DNA from: [Clostridium] aminophilum DSM 10710
Lineage (GTDB): Bacteria > Bacillota > Clostridia > Lachnospirales > Lachnospiraceae
NCBI RefSeq assembly: GCF_000711825.1
Contig: NZ_JONJ01000003.1
Span: forward strand, 124,001 to 188,000
Length of the DNA stretch: 64,000 nt
Reading direction: 5' to 3'
Shown in pieces: positions 43,290 through 51,684 of the stretch. The position numbers and the translations under genes were made by a program. Within the stretch, counting starts at the first letter, position 1. Each line of letters begins with the position of its first letter. Under the pieces are notes generated by a model, which worked only from the letters and a program-made list of their open reading frames with translations, did not search any database and was not told the origin of the DNA.

Positions 43290-44459
43290 TCAGAATGTAC
43301 CTGCAGTTTTGTAGATTCCAAACTCGCGGTGACCAAGTGCTTCCGCCTTGGTCATTTTTCCGTTACATGCCTCCACGATCATCTGGAACGCTTCTTCTCC
43401 GATTTCCGCAATGCCCGCACCGTCAACAATGATTCTGCCGGCATTGATATCAATGTTATCCGGCATATTGTTGTATGTATCATTATTTCCGGTAATCTTC
43501 ACTACCGGAGCGATCGGGCTTCCGGTCGGAGTACCCCGTCCGGTTGAGAAAATGATGACGGTTGCTCCGCCAGCGACCATTCCGGTGATCGAATCGATGT
43601 CCTGTCCCGGAGTATCCATGAAATAGAGACCGTGCGCTTTATCTAACGGAAGGATTTCAGAGTATTCCAGAGCGCCCTGGAAGAGAGCGGAAGTGCCGGC
43701 CTTATACATACAGCCAAGAGATTTCTCTTCAATCGTGGTAAGACCGCCCGCTTTATTTCCCGGCGTCGGCTGTCCGGTCCGGAGGTCTTCTCCGAGATCA
43801 AGCGCTCTTTGCTCTGTACGGTGAACCATATGAAGGAATTTTTCTTTTTCTTCTTCGTTCACAAAACGTTCTGCCAGAATGTGCTCTGCGCCGATGACTT
43901 CTGTGGTCTCACTCAGAATGCTGGAACCGCCAAGACTGCAAAGCTTATCGGATACATACCCAATGGACGGATTGGATGCAAGACCGCTGGTCGGGTCCGA
44001 TCCGCCGCATTCCATTCCCAGAATGATTTCGGAAAGATCACCTTCCACCCGAACCATCTCAGAGAGCGTTCTCTGCATACGGGAAGCAATTTCTGCGCCT
44101 TTGGCAATTGCCTTTAACGTTCCGCCACAACCCTGAATTGTGATCCATTCCACCGGCTTTTTCGATACAGCGATGCGGCTCGCAAGTTTTTCTGCCTGAA
44201 TTCCGTCACAGCCCAGTCCCACTACAAGAACTGCACCGACATTCGCATTCACGCCAAAACCAACCAGAGTGCGTTCCACCTGCTCTGAATCAGATCCAAT
44301 CTGGCAGCAGCCGTGCTGATTCGGAACGGAAACCGCTCCCGGAATCTGCGCAGCGATTTTTTCTGCAGTATCGGTTGCACAGACCGAGGTCGGAAGAATC
44401 AGAAGGTGATTGCGTACTCCAAATGTACCATTTTCACGTTGATATCCTGTAATTTTCAT
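43290..44459 (-). CDS. UxaA-family dehydratase, large subunit
   Basis: A 389-residue altronate/galactarate dehydratase-type C-terminal domain: GYQRENGTFGVRNHLLILP, the metal-binding ILGMECGGSDPTSGLASNPS, and FSTGRGTPTGSPIAPVVKITGN. These iron-dependent enzymes remove water from sugar acids to give 2-keto-3-deoxy acids. Here the small SAF domain is a separate gene 4 bp upstream, so the enzyme is split. Substrate probably a threonate- or altronate-like acid. Confidence 0.9.
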   Translation of the reverse strand: MKITGYQRENGTFGVRNHLLILPTSVCATDTAEKIAAQIPGAVSVPNQHGCCQIGSDSEQVERTLVGFGVNANVGAVLVVGLGCDGIQAEKLASRIAVSKKPVEWITIQGCGGTLKAIAKGAEIASRMQRTLSEMVRVEGDLSEIILGMECGGSDPTSGLASNPSIGYVSDKLCSLGGSSILSETTEVIGAEHILAERFVNEEEKEKFLHMVHRTEQRALDLGEDLRTGQPTPGNKAGGLTTIEEKSLGCMYKAGTSALFQGALEYSEILPLDKAHGLYFMDTPGQDIDSITGMVAGGATVIIFSTGRGTPTGSPIAPVVKITGNNDTYNNMPDNIDINAGRIIVDGAGIAEIGEEAFQMIVEACNGKMTKAEALGHREFGIYKTAGTF

Positions 44460-44463
44460 AGCT

Positions 44464-44760
44464 TTACCAATCCTTTCTCTCTGCCGTCAGGTCATCGCCG
44501 CGACCTCTGGTACTCGAAATATTATGGACATGTACATGGTCCCCCGGATGAATGTCTTCAAGTGCAAGACCGATGATCTGCCCATATTTATACGCATATT
44601 CGCCTTTTTTGATTTCTGCGGTCGACATCTTATGATACTTTGGAATATCGCTGGTTACGGTGTATTTTACCCCCTCAAATTCGATCGTTTCCCCTTTGGC
44701 GATCGGTCTAAGACAAGTTACCAGATTGTCCTTAGGGTTAATATGGATTACATCATTCAT
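44464..44760 (-). CDS. UxaA-family dehydratase, small SAF-domain subunit
   Basis: A 98-residue SAF-domain protein (VIHINPKDNLVTCLRPIAKG, YAYKYGQIIGLALEDIHPGDHVHVHN), the N-terminal half of altronate dehydratase as a separate chain. It is the first gene of the acid-sugar operon and precedes the large subunit by 4 bp. GGAAAAGGA is upstream. The 241 bp between it and the divergent regulator should contain the shared promoters. Confidence 0.9.
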   Translation of the reverse strand: MNDVIHINPKDNLVTCLRPIAKGETIEFEGVKYTVTSDIPKYHKMSTAEIKKGEYAYKYGQIIGLALEDIHPGDHVHVHNISSTRGRGDDLTAERKDW

Positions 44761-45001
44761 AAGCGTTCCTTTTCCTCCAAATACTCTGTTGACAATTTCA
44801 TACGTATTCCATTGCGCCTGTCAGTTCTGCCCTTATAGTAGAAGAGAAGATCCGATTCAACAACGAGGTGAGTTTATTCTAACTGTTTCATATAGGAACA
44901 ATTTTTCAAAACAGTGCAATAATACTTGATACATGATTCATTTTGACACATACTTAAGCTATCTGTTCAACCAATTCTTGTGTCAGCGTGAAAGGAGAAC
45001 C

Positions 45002-46825
45002 ATGCTGCAGAAAGTACGAGTACTTGGAATTGCGCCATATGATTCCATGAAAACAACGATGATCCGGATCGCCAAACAGTTTTCCCGGATTGAATTGGTG
45101 GATGCACTGGTCGGGGATCTCGAAGACGGTGCAGACATCGTAAAACACTATGATGAAAGCAAATATGACGTCATTTTATCGCGCGGGGGCACCAAATTAT
45201 ATATCGATGAAGTTGCAAAAAAACCTGTTTTTGAGATTCCTCTTACGTATCCGGATCTGATGGGAATCCTGAAACTGGTGGAAGGTTTTTCCGGGAAAAT
45301 AGTTATTCTTTGTTACCCGAACATTTCATCGGATGTCAAAATGGTTTGCGAATTATTAGAGCGTTCCTACGATATCTTTACAGTGCATTCCTGGAATGAC
45401 GCAAGGGAGAAGGTCAAAAGCGCAAGGGATCAGGGGTATCAGTTAATTATCGGCGATGCGGTTTCAACATCGTATGCCGCAGAATTCGGCCTTCAATCCA
45501 TGCTTCTGGTATCCGGCCCCGAAAGCATTAAAACCGCCTTTAATGACATTCTGCGCGTTTATAAGTATTTTGATTCCATCAATACCGAGTATCAGAATAT
45601 GAAGTCGTTTCTCTTATCCGCCCCATCCTACGACTTCAGTATGAATGCCGGGGGTGAGATCATTTACTCCGCAAAACGGATACCGGATCGGATTACAAAT
45701 GCCTGCAGAGAGTTACTTCCGATGCTTTCTGACCGTAAAGCTCTGGAGAAAAGCATGTCACAGAAAAAGGTCGGAAAAGAAATGTTCTTTATCCGCTCCG
45801 TTCGTGCCAAAATGCCTTCTCCTGTCTGGTATTTTTCGGTGAATGTCTCCATTTCCGAAACGGGACGACATACCCGTTTTCATGGGATGGATGTCTTTTC
45901 CCAGGAAGATCTGACCATCTATGCCAAACAGAAAGAATCGGTTCATAGCGGAGGTTTTCTTGGAAATGTCGCAGCAGCCACGCTTTCGAAGCATTCCGAT
46001 ATCGTTCATTCATCCATGCCGATTCTGGTGACGGGAGAGAAGGGGACTGAAAAAACAATCATTGCACATCAGATCTTTCTCACAGCATCTGGCAAGAGAG
46101 ATCTTCTGTATCAAATCAGCGGAAGCGATCTCTCTGCAAAACTCATGGATTACTTATTTTACAGCGTTCATTCGCCGCTCTTTTCGCTGAACACCTGTGT
46201 TCTGTTCAAGGAAATGCAGTATTTATCGGATAACGTGTTTGGGGATTTTTTGGAGCAGCTTGCGCAGATTCTTCCCAACGTCACTTGCCGCGTGTTGCTG
46301 ACCTATGAGTACAATCATTTTGAACACACGCACAATGTTGACGAGATGCGGATCAACCGCATCAAAAACCGTTTGAAGTGTAAAGAGATCCGGATTTCTC
46401 CGCTTCGAAATAACATCACGAATATCGCCAATTACGCGCTTCTGTATATTCATGAGCAAAACCAGCTGAATGGAACCAATATCATTGGCCTGGAACCGGA
46501 AGCAATGGAACTTCTCGAATCATATTCGTGGCCGAACAACACCAATGAGTTGGAGAGGATTCTGAATGAGGCTATAAAAACGGCCCGGTCGCCCTGGCTG
46601 ACCGGGAGAAGAATCCGGGAAATATTGCGGGAAGAGGGAACCCGGCGGGAAAGTACCGGCGGGTTGGCCGGCGGTGACATTGATTTGTCCCAGACACTCG
46701 AAAAAATCGAGTATGATATTATCCGGAAAGTTCTGGAAGAGGAAAACATGAATCAGGCGCGCACTGCAAAACGACTCGGGATCGGAAGATCAACCCTTTG
46801 GAGGATCCTGAAAAAGGATTTTTAG
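45002..46825 (+). CDS. PrpR-like transcriptional regulator with degenerate AAA+ domain
   Basis: A 607-residue regulator divergent from the acid-sugar operon. Residues ~1-180 form a PrpR N-terminal sensor (VDALVGDLEDGADIV, VILSRGGTKLYI). Residues ~320-530 keep the outline of a sigma-54 AAA+ domain, but the Walker A is GEKGTEKT, the Walker B is CVLFKEMQ, and the GAFTGA loop is absent. The C terminus is a Fis-type HTH (MNQARTAKRLGIGRSTLWRIL). It probably works without sigma-54. AAAGGAG before 45002 sets the start. Confidence 0.88.
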   Translation: MLQKVRVLGIAPYDSMKTTMIRIAKQFSRIELVDALVGDLEDGADIVKHYDESKYDVILSRGGTKLYIDEVAKKPVFEIPLTYPDLMGILKLVEGFSGKIVILCYPNISSDVKMVCELLERSYDIFTVHSWNDAREKVKSARDQGYQLIIGDAVSTSYAAEFGLQSMLLVSGPESIKTAFNDILRVYKYFDSINTEYQNMKSFLLSAPSYDFSMNAGGEIIYSAKRIPDRITNACRELLPMLSDRKALEKSMSQKKVGKEMFFIRSVRAKMPSPVWYFSVNVSISETGRHTRFHGMDVFSQEDLTIYAKQKESVHSGGFLGNVAAATLSKHSDIVHSSMPILVTGEKGTEKTIIAHQIFLTASGKRDLLYQISGSDLSAKLMDYLFYSVHSPLFSLNTCVLFKEMQYLSDNVFGDFLEQLAQILPNVTCRVLLTYEYNHFEHTHNVDEMRINRIKNRLKCKEIRISPLRNNITNIANYALLYIHEQNQLNGTNIIGLEPEAMELLESYSWPNNTNELERILNEAIKTARSPWLTGRRIREILREEGTRRESTGGLAGGDIDLSQTLEKIEYDIIRKVLEEENMNQARTAKRLGIGRSTLWRILKKDF

Positions 46826-46938
46826 AGACAACACTTCAGATCCCAGGAAAAGGATGTTCGGAGTAATTGACAGGCAGAACCGATCATAGTAAAGTTGTAT
46901 TGGTATCAGATACAAGTACAGATAAGGAGATTAGAAAT

Positions 46939-47754
46939 ATGACTTTTTCAGCAAAAGAAGTGATAAAACGAAGAAGGAGTGTCCGGACATTTGATGGCAG
47001 GCAGCTCTCTGCAGAGGATAGAAATAATCTGGAAAAATACATTTCCTCACTGACCAACCCGTTTGGCGTGCCGGTGGAGTTTCAGCTTCTTGAGGCAGAA
47101 GAGCATCAGCTTACAAGTCCGGTTATTCTTGGAGAGCATACATATCTTGCGGCCAAGGTGCGCAAAGAGGAGCATTTTGAGATCGCATTCGGATACAGCT
47201 TTGAAGAGGCGTGTCTGTATGCGGAGTCTTTGGGAATAGGGACTGTCATGCTGGCGGGGTCTTTGAGCCGGGGTACCTTCGAGAAAGCAATGAACGTTGA
47301 GAGTGGAGAGGTCCTCCCGGCAGCAAGCCCGGTGGGATACCCTGCCGATAAAATGTCCATTCGTGAGAAACTGATGCGAAAGGGGCTCAAAGCGGATGGC
47401 AGGATGGCATTTGGAGAGCTCTTTTTCGATGACGCTTTTGGAAAAGAACTTTCGAAAGAGAGCGCGGGAGAATTTGCGGAAGGCCTGGAAATGGTAAGGC
47501 TTGCACCTTCGGCCGTAAATAAGCAGCCATGGCGTGTGATTGTTCAGGGGAATAAGGTTCATTTCTATGAGCAGAAGTCCATCAATGACAGTGATCTGGG
47601 AGATATTCAAAAAGTGGATGTAGGGATTGCTCTGTGTCATTTTAATCTGACCATGCAGGAAAATGGTGTATCGGGTACCTTTGTATTTCAGGATCCACAG
47701 ATAAACGTACCGGAAAATGTCCTTTATATTGCAACATATGAGAGGACCGAATAA
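46939..47754 (+). CDS. Nitroreductase-family protein
   Basis: A 271-residue FMN-dependent nitroreductase: KEVIKRRRSVRTFDGR binds FMN at the N terminus, SLGIGTVMLAGSLSR lies mid-protein, and MVRLAPSAVNKQPWRV forms the FMN/substrate pocket. It reduces nitroaromatics or flavins in the cytoplasm. AAGGAG marks the start at 46939 rather than 46867. Its stop abuts the Rrf2 regulator start. Confidence 0.9.
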   Translation: MTFSAKEVIKRRRSVRTFDGRQLSAEDRNNLEKYISSLTNPFGVPVEFQLLEAEEHQLTSPVILGEHTYLAAKVRKEEHFEIAFGYSFEEACLYAESLGIGTVMLAGSLSRGTFEKAMNVESGEVLPAASPVGYPADKMSIREKLMRKGLKADGRMAFGELFFDDAFGKELSKESAGEFAEGLEMVRLAPSAVNKQPWRVIVQGNKVHFYEQKSINDSDLGDIQKVDVGIALCHFNLTMQENGVSGTFVFQDPQINVPENVLYIATYERTE

Positions 47755-48185
47755 TGGATACGAAGTTTTCATCCGCAATACATGTGCTGATCCTGATATC
47801 CGAGGCGGAGTATCCGATGACATCAGAGATGATCGCAGCAAGCGTGGGCACCAATGCCAGCTACATCCGAAAGGTTACCGGTCTTTTGAAGAAAAAGGGG
47901 ATTATAGAGAGCAGGAAAGGAGTCGGCGGTTTTCGGTTAACAGTAAGCCCGGAGAAACTTTCTTTATATAAAATATATCAGGCAGTTTCGGAGACCGATG
48001 AAGTCCATGTATTTGATCTGCATCAGAATCCCAATGACCGTTGTGTCGTAGGGAGACATATAAAGCCGGTACTTACGGATGTATTTCGTGACATTGAAGA
48101 AAAAGCCGAAAAAGAACTGCGAGATACAACCCTTGCGGATTGTGTGGACAGGATGAGAGAACAGATTGAGAGCGATCATCTGTGA
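47754..48185 (+). CDS. Rrf2-family transcriptional regulator
   Basis: A 143-residue Rrf2/BadM-type regulator with the winged helix FSSAIHVLILISEAEYPMTSE and SVGTNASYIRKVTGLLKKKG. It has a Cys in NDRCVVG but not the three-Cys cluster of IscR/NsrR, so iron-sulfur sensing is not indicated. It resembles YwnA-like members. It overlaps the nitroreductase by one base and is followed by a flavin reductase, a redox operon it likely controls. Confidence 0.88.
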   Translation: MDTKFSSAIHVLILISEAEYPMTSEMIAASVGTNASYIRKVTGLLKKKGIIESRKGVGGFRLTVSPEKLSLYKIYQAVSETDEVHVFDLHQNPNDRCVVGRHIKPVLTDVFRDIEEKAEKELRDTTLADCVDRMREQIESDHL

Positions 48186-48241
48186 GAGTCCGGATTCTTT
48201 TGGGCAACCGTGTATTTTATGAAAATTAGGAGGATGTTTTG

Positions 48242-48793
48242 ATGAGCAGAGTAAATTTTGGAGCAAAGCCGTTGATGTATCCGCAGCCGGTACTGATTAT
48301 CGGAACCTATGATGAGAACGGAGTTCCGAATGCGATGAATGCGGCCTGGGGCATTACTACGGATTTCGGGGAAATTACGATCAGTCTTTCCGATCACAAG
48401 ACGACAGACAACCTCAAGGTAAAGGGCGCTTTTACCGTAAGTATGGCAACGGAAGACCAGGTGGTTCCCTGTGATTATGTAGGTGTAGAATCCGGAAGAA
48501 AGATTCCTGACAAATTTGCCAAAGCCGGTTTTCACGCTACTAAGAGCGAGTTCGTAGACGCACCTTTAATTGACGAACTTCCTCTTGCTCTGGAATGCAA
48601 GGTGAAAAGCTTTGAAAACGGAATCCTTATTGGTGAAATTATCAATGTTTCTGCGGATGACCGTGTAATTACTGACGGTGCTGTAGATATTACAAAAGTT
48701 AAGCCAATCAGCTTTGATCCTTTTGGAAATGCATATTATGGCGTTGGAGCGAAAGTAGGCAATGCTTTTAAAGATGGAATGACATTAAAATAA
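48242..48793 (+). CDS. Flavin reductase-like FMN-binding protein
   Basis: A 183-residue split-barrel flavoprotein: MYPQPVLIIGTYDENGVPNAMNAAWG and ITISLSDHKTTDNLKVKGAFTVS are the FMN-binding strands of the flavin reductase domain. It likely supplies reduced flavin or reduces a small substrate. AGGAGG precedes ATG 48242. It completes the nitroreductase-Rrf2-flavin reductase set. Confidence 0.9.
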   Translation: MSRVNFGAKPLMYPQPVLIIGTYDENGVPNAMNAAWGITTDFGEITISLSDHKTTDNLKVKGAFTVSMATEDQVVPCDYVGVESGRKIPDKFAKAGFHATKSEFVDAPLIDELPLALECKVKSFENGILIGEIINVSADDRVITDGAVDITKVKPISFDPFGNAYYGVGAKVGNAFKDGMTLK

Positions 48794-48912
48794 GGTTTTG
48801 AACGACATAGTCGCGTTATGACTCATTATGACTCGTTCTGCCTGACATTATGATTGGTTCTGTCAGTCATTAGCATTTTTACGGATTAGACGGTCACGTG
48901 TTCTGAACGATG

Positions 48913-49038
48913 TTGAACAAAATAGGAAAATTGCGTATAATAGTTCACGTATCATAAACTGCCGCCGGGTAGCAAAACGCCACGTCAGATTTCATGTCAT
49001 TAGGCCGTAGAAGACATGAAAGGCTGGCGCTTTTTCAA
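48913..49038 (+). promoter_or_regulatory. Promoter and possible attenuator for the PNPOx gene
   Basis: TTGAAC (48913-48918), a 17 bp spacer and TATAAT (48936-48941) form a strong promoter. Thirty-odd bases into the transcript, TTTCATGTC pairs with GACATGAAA, flanked by GCCA/TGGC, and TTTTT follows near 49034. This looks like a terminator inside the leader, before the ATG at 49085, so read-through may be regulated. It could instead terminate the flavin reductase transcript. No known aptamer was recognised. Confidence 0.55.
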
Positions 49039-49084
49039 TTCTAATTTCTTTAATCAGCAAGGGGATAGAATAGAGAGGTGTATC

Positions 49085-49561
49085 ATGTTCAGAAAAATGA
49101 GACGATTCAAACAGCAGGTGTCCGATGACGAATGTAAGAGAGTTCTGAATGAACAGAAGAGAGGCGTTTTGTCTCTGATCGGCGAAAACGGGTATCCTTA
49201 TGGTATTCCGATCGATCATTGGTATTGCGAAGAGGACGGCTGTCTTTATTTTCATGGTGCAAAAGAGGGGCACAAAATCGACGCGATCAATAACTGTAAC
49301 AAGGCTTGTTACACGGTATATGATGAGGGATTTCGAAAGCCGGGAGAGTGGCCTCTGAATATAACAAGTGTCATTATATTTGGGCATATCGAATTGGTAA
49401 CCGATGAGGAAAAGGCAAGAGAGATATGCACTCGACTTGTGGAAAAATTTACCGATGACAAAGAATATCTTGAGAGGGAATTGAAAAATGCACTTCCGCG
49501 GGTTCAGTGTCTGAAACTGATACCGGATCATATGACGGGGAAACTGGTAAATGAGTCATAA
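49085..49561 (+). CDS. Pyridoxamine 5'-phosphate oxidase-like protein (NimA type)
   Basis: A 158-residue split-barrel flavoprotein: MFRKMRRFKQQVSDDECKRV, GVLSLIGENGYPYGIPIDHW and CLYFHGAKEGHKIDA match the family that includes nitroimidazole reductases. It may reduce nitro compounds or bind FMN/heme. AGAGGTG precedes ATG 49085. A near-identical truncated paralogue lies at 38417. Confidence 0.88.
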   Translation: MFRKMRRFKQQVSDDECKRVLNEQKRGVLSLIGENGYPYGIPIDHWYCEEDGCLYFHGAKEGHKIDAINNCNKACYTVYDEGFRKPGEWPLNITSVIIFGHIELVTDEEKAREICTRLVEKFTDDKEYLERELKNALPRVQCLKLIPDHMTGKLVNES

Positions 49562-49642
49562 TACATTTGAAACATAACAGAATTTCGAAAGGGATCGGGA
49601 GACCGATCTTTTTCTTTTGACCAAATTCAGGTTGAATCGTAT

Positions 49643-49774
49643 GGCGGGCAGATCCGGGGGATTACGGTTGAGATCGGCGGGGATACGACGAAGTTTCCGA
49701 TGAACCTGAAGGGTGGGAACACAGAAAGCCGGAATACGCGGGGTGAGTTGAAGGTGGTGGAAATCATCGGTTAG
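49643..49774 (+). pseudogene. Phage tail tape-measure N-terminal remnant
   Basis: GGQIRGITVEIGGDTTKF, NLKGGNTESRNTRGELKVVE and a stop resemble the N terminus of phage tail tape-measure proteins (RGITVEIGGDTTxLxKAL). The upstream ATG 49641 is out of frame by one base. No other phage gene is nearby, so it is an isolated scrap. The 49562-50070 gap otherwise contains nothing I can support. Confidence 0.6.
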
Positions 49775-50070
49775 GGTTAAAACACGAACTCTACGAAGCG
49801 TAGGTGTTGATTCAAATCATTCTGATCTATCGTATATTTACAATACATGACATGATGATGAAATGGAAGCGACACTGAAAATTCAATTTGTTCCCAAACA
49901 AAAAGCATAATATATCCCAAAGAGGTCAAGATACAGGAGAGGTTAAGATACAGGATCTTGCTCTCTTTTTTTGTGGTAGAAAAAAGTGATTCTGTTTGGA
50001 ATATGACTTTAATGAATACTCGAGTAGGTGTATTATTTTTAATATAGATTGTAATATGAAGGAGGAAACC

Positions 50071-50460
50071 ATGGCAAATATTTCATCTGGCATTTTAGGA
50101 GACGCAAGTACGTTTAATCTCAAGGAAATCAATACTTCTTCCATCCGGAATGAAATCAATATGTTTCTTGTAGATGGAGAAGCGGTGGTTCAGGCGTTCC
50201 AGACAATTCGAGATCAGGTTGTCTTTACAAACAAACGTATCATTGTTGCAAATGTTCAGGGAATCACTGGAAAGAAAGTTTCGTATATTTCGTATCCGTA
50301 TTCGAAAGTTCTGTATTTTGGTGTTGAAACTGCTGGGCTTCTCGATATAGATAGCGAGCTTCTTTTGACGTTTGCAAATGGAACAAGATTACAGTTCGAT
50401 TTCCAGTCCAATGTTGATATTAAGCAGATTTGTGCTTATATCTCCAATTGTGTTCTCTAA
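50071..50460 (+). CDS. Bacterial PH-domain protein
   Basis: A 129-residue protein with a bacterial pleckstrin-homology-like fold: FLVDGEAVVQAFQTIRDQVVFTNKRIIVANVQG is the diagnostic stretch, then ISYPYSKVLYFGVETAG and a C-terminal helix. Such domains appear in small cytoplasmic proteins of unknown role. AAGGAGG before 50071 sets the start. A terminator follows at 50480. Confidence 0.88.
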   Translation: MANISSGILGDASTFNLKEINTSSIRNEINMFLVDGEAVVQAFQTIRDQVVFTNKRIIVANVQGITGKKVSYISYPYSKVLYFGVETAGLLDIDSELLLTFANGTRLQFDFQSNVDIKQICAYISNCVL

Positions 50461-50479
50461 CTTGAATGATGAAAAGACG

Positions 50480-50514
50480 AACCTGGCAGAAATATTTTGC
50501 CGGGTTTGTTTTTT
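50480..50514 (+). terminator. Intrinsic terminator
   Basis: AACCTGGCA pairs with TGCCGGGTT (one wobble), then TGTTTTTT, 20 bp after the PH-domain gene. Confidence 0.85.
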
Positions 50515-50544
50515 ACTTAAGGTCTATGAAAAGACAAGGCTATA

Positions 50545-51087
50545 ATGAGCGTGTTGACGGAGATATTCCTTGAAAATGGATTTGATGTGAAAGAAAATAG
50601 CGGGCATAATGGTGCAAGCTGTTTGCTCCAGCTTTGCTGGAGTTTTTATGATCAATATATTCTGGATGTCGCAGAACTGTTACTGGATGCCGGTGCTGAT
50701 CCTACCGTAAAAACGAGCGAAGATGATGAGCGTGGTGTTATGGACAGTATCGATGGGAAATTAGACTATTGGTCTATGGGAGAAATGACGGATTGTCCTA
50801 CTGAGTATTATGACTCAGCAAATATATTTGAGGCATATTATGCGATGGTTGATAGGGCGTTGGAGCATAAGGACTACCACGGAATTCGAGCATTTTGGGT
50901 TTCGGTAGGATACCGTGTCAATAAGGTCGAGGAGATTGCTGTTCCACATTGGAATAAAAATGAATCGTTAAAGAGAAGAACCCTATTATTTCACGCGGAC
51001 GGAATCATTCTGGCGGCAAGTGATTTCGTGGATTTTGTAGTAAATCCTTATATAAAAGAGGATCCAATAGAATGCCGGGAAATCTGA
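50545..51087 (+). CDS. Ankyrin-like protein, possibly an immunity protein
   Basis: A 180-residue acidic protein. Residues ~38-60 (YILDVAELLLDAGADPTVKTSEDD) match one ankyrin repeat, the rest is unassigned and helical. Small ankyrin-like acidic proteins often act as immunity partners in toxin loci, but no toxin is seen nearby. The ATG lacks a clear ribosome site and the gene may have lost its 5' part. Confidence 0.55.
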   Translation: MSVLTEIFLENGFDVKENSGHNGASCLLQLCWSFYDQYILDVAELLLDAGADPTVKTSEDDERGVMDSIDGKLDYWSMGEMTDCPTEYYDSANIFEAYYAMVDRALEHKDYHGIRAFWVSVGYRVNKVEEIAVPHWNKNESLKRRTLLFHADGIILAASDFVDFVVNPYIKEDPIECREI

Positions 51088-51141
51088 TGACGTACAAAAA
51101 GTCAATTGACAACTTCTACATCATAAAGCCAAAAACCTGGA

Positions 51142-51250
51142 AAAACGGATGTTTTACCTGAATTTTTTTCAAGCAAAACGGATGCTTTTTGAAAACAAAG
51201 CATTGGTAAAACGGATAAAATTGCGTATAATAATCGTGGCAAAACGGATG
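51142..51250. promoter_or_regulatory. Four AAAACGGATG repeats at exact 33 bp spacing over a promoter
   Basis: AAAACGGATG (third copy AAAACGGATA) occurs at 51142, 51175, 51208 and 51241, exactly 33 bp apart, about three DNA turns. TTGGTA (51203), 17 bp and TATAAT (51226-51231) form a promoter overlapping the third copy. The arrangement suggests cooperative binding on one DNA face, controlling the ATPase gene at 51282. Confidence 0.8.
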
Positions 51251-51281
51251 TTTTTGACTTGCATTTGCCGGGAGGTGCATT

Positions 51282-51482
51282 ATGGCAGTGTTTAAAAGAA
51301 AACTATATGGCAAGTTGCTTGAATGGAAGGCCAGGTATGCCGGACAGTATGCGATACTTGTGGAAGGTGCCAGACGTGTGGGAAAAAGTACTCTGGTAGA
51401 GGAATTTGCCAAAAAGGAATACAGATCTTACATATTGATAGATTTTTCAGAAGCATCGAAGGATGTCAAAGACTGCTGTTAG
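51282..51482 (+). pseudogene. N-terminal fragment of a DUF4143-type AAA ATPase
   Basis: Sixty-six residues with a P-loop region EGARRVGKSTLVEEFAK and LIDFSEASKDVKD, as in the DUF4143-linked ATPases (normally ~400 residues). The frame ends at an insertion-sequence-like end beginning TGTTAGGGTC. GGGAGG precedes the ATG. Only the P-loop part is left. Confidence 0.75.
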
Positions 51483-51550
51483 GGTCGGGCTAAAAGGGCC
51501 ATTCAGAGTCGGGTGAAAAGGGCCATTTTTCAGTCAGAGAAAAAGGGCCA
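51478..51550. mobile_element. IS21-like terminal repeats
   Basis: AAAAGGGCCA occurs at 51492, 51516 and 51541, spaced 24 and 25 bp, after TGTTAGGGTCGGG. Multiple short repeats behind a TGT end are typical of IS21-type termini. It starts exactly where the ATPase frame is broken. No istA/istB gene is present, so only an end survives. Confidence 0.55.
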
Positions 51551-51684
51551 ACGCATCAAAGTTATTTTGAATCTATTTTCCTGGAACCTGTTAAGCCACC
51601 GCAGGGAGAGTGTGAGAAAAAGTCTGTAAAAATGAATTGACCAAGGCCTTCTATGATACACTAAATCATAGGAGGCCTAAAATT

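Noticed and set aside
45002-46825. Sigma-54-dependent activator
   Set aside because: The GAFTGA loop is missing and the Walker motifs are degenerate, so sigma-54 contact is not supported despite the PrpR-like plan.
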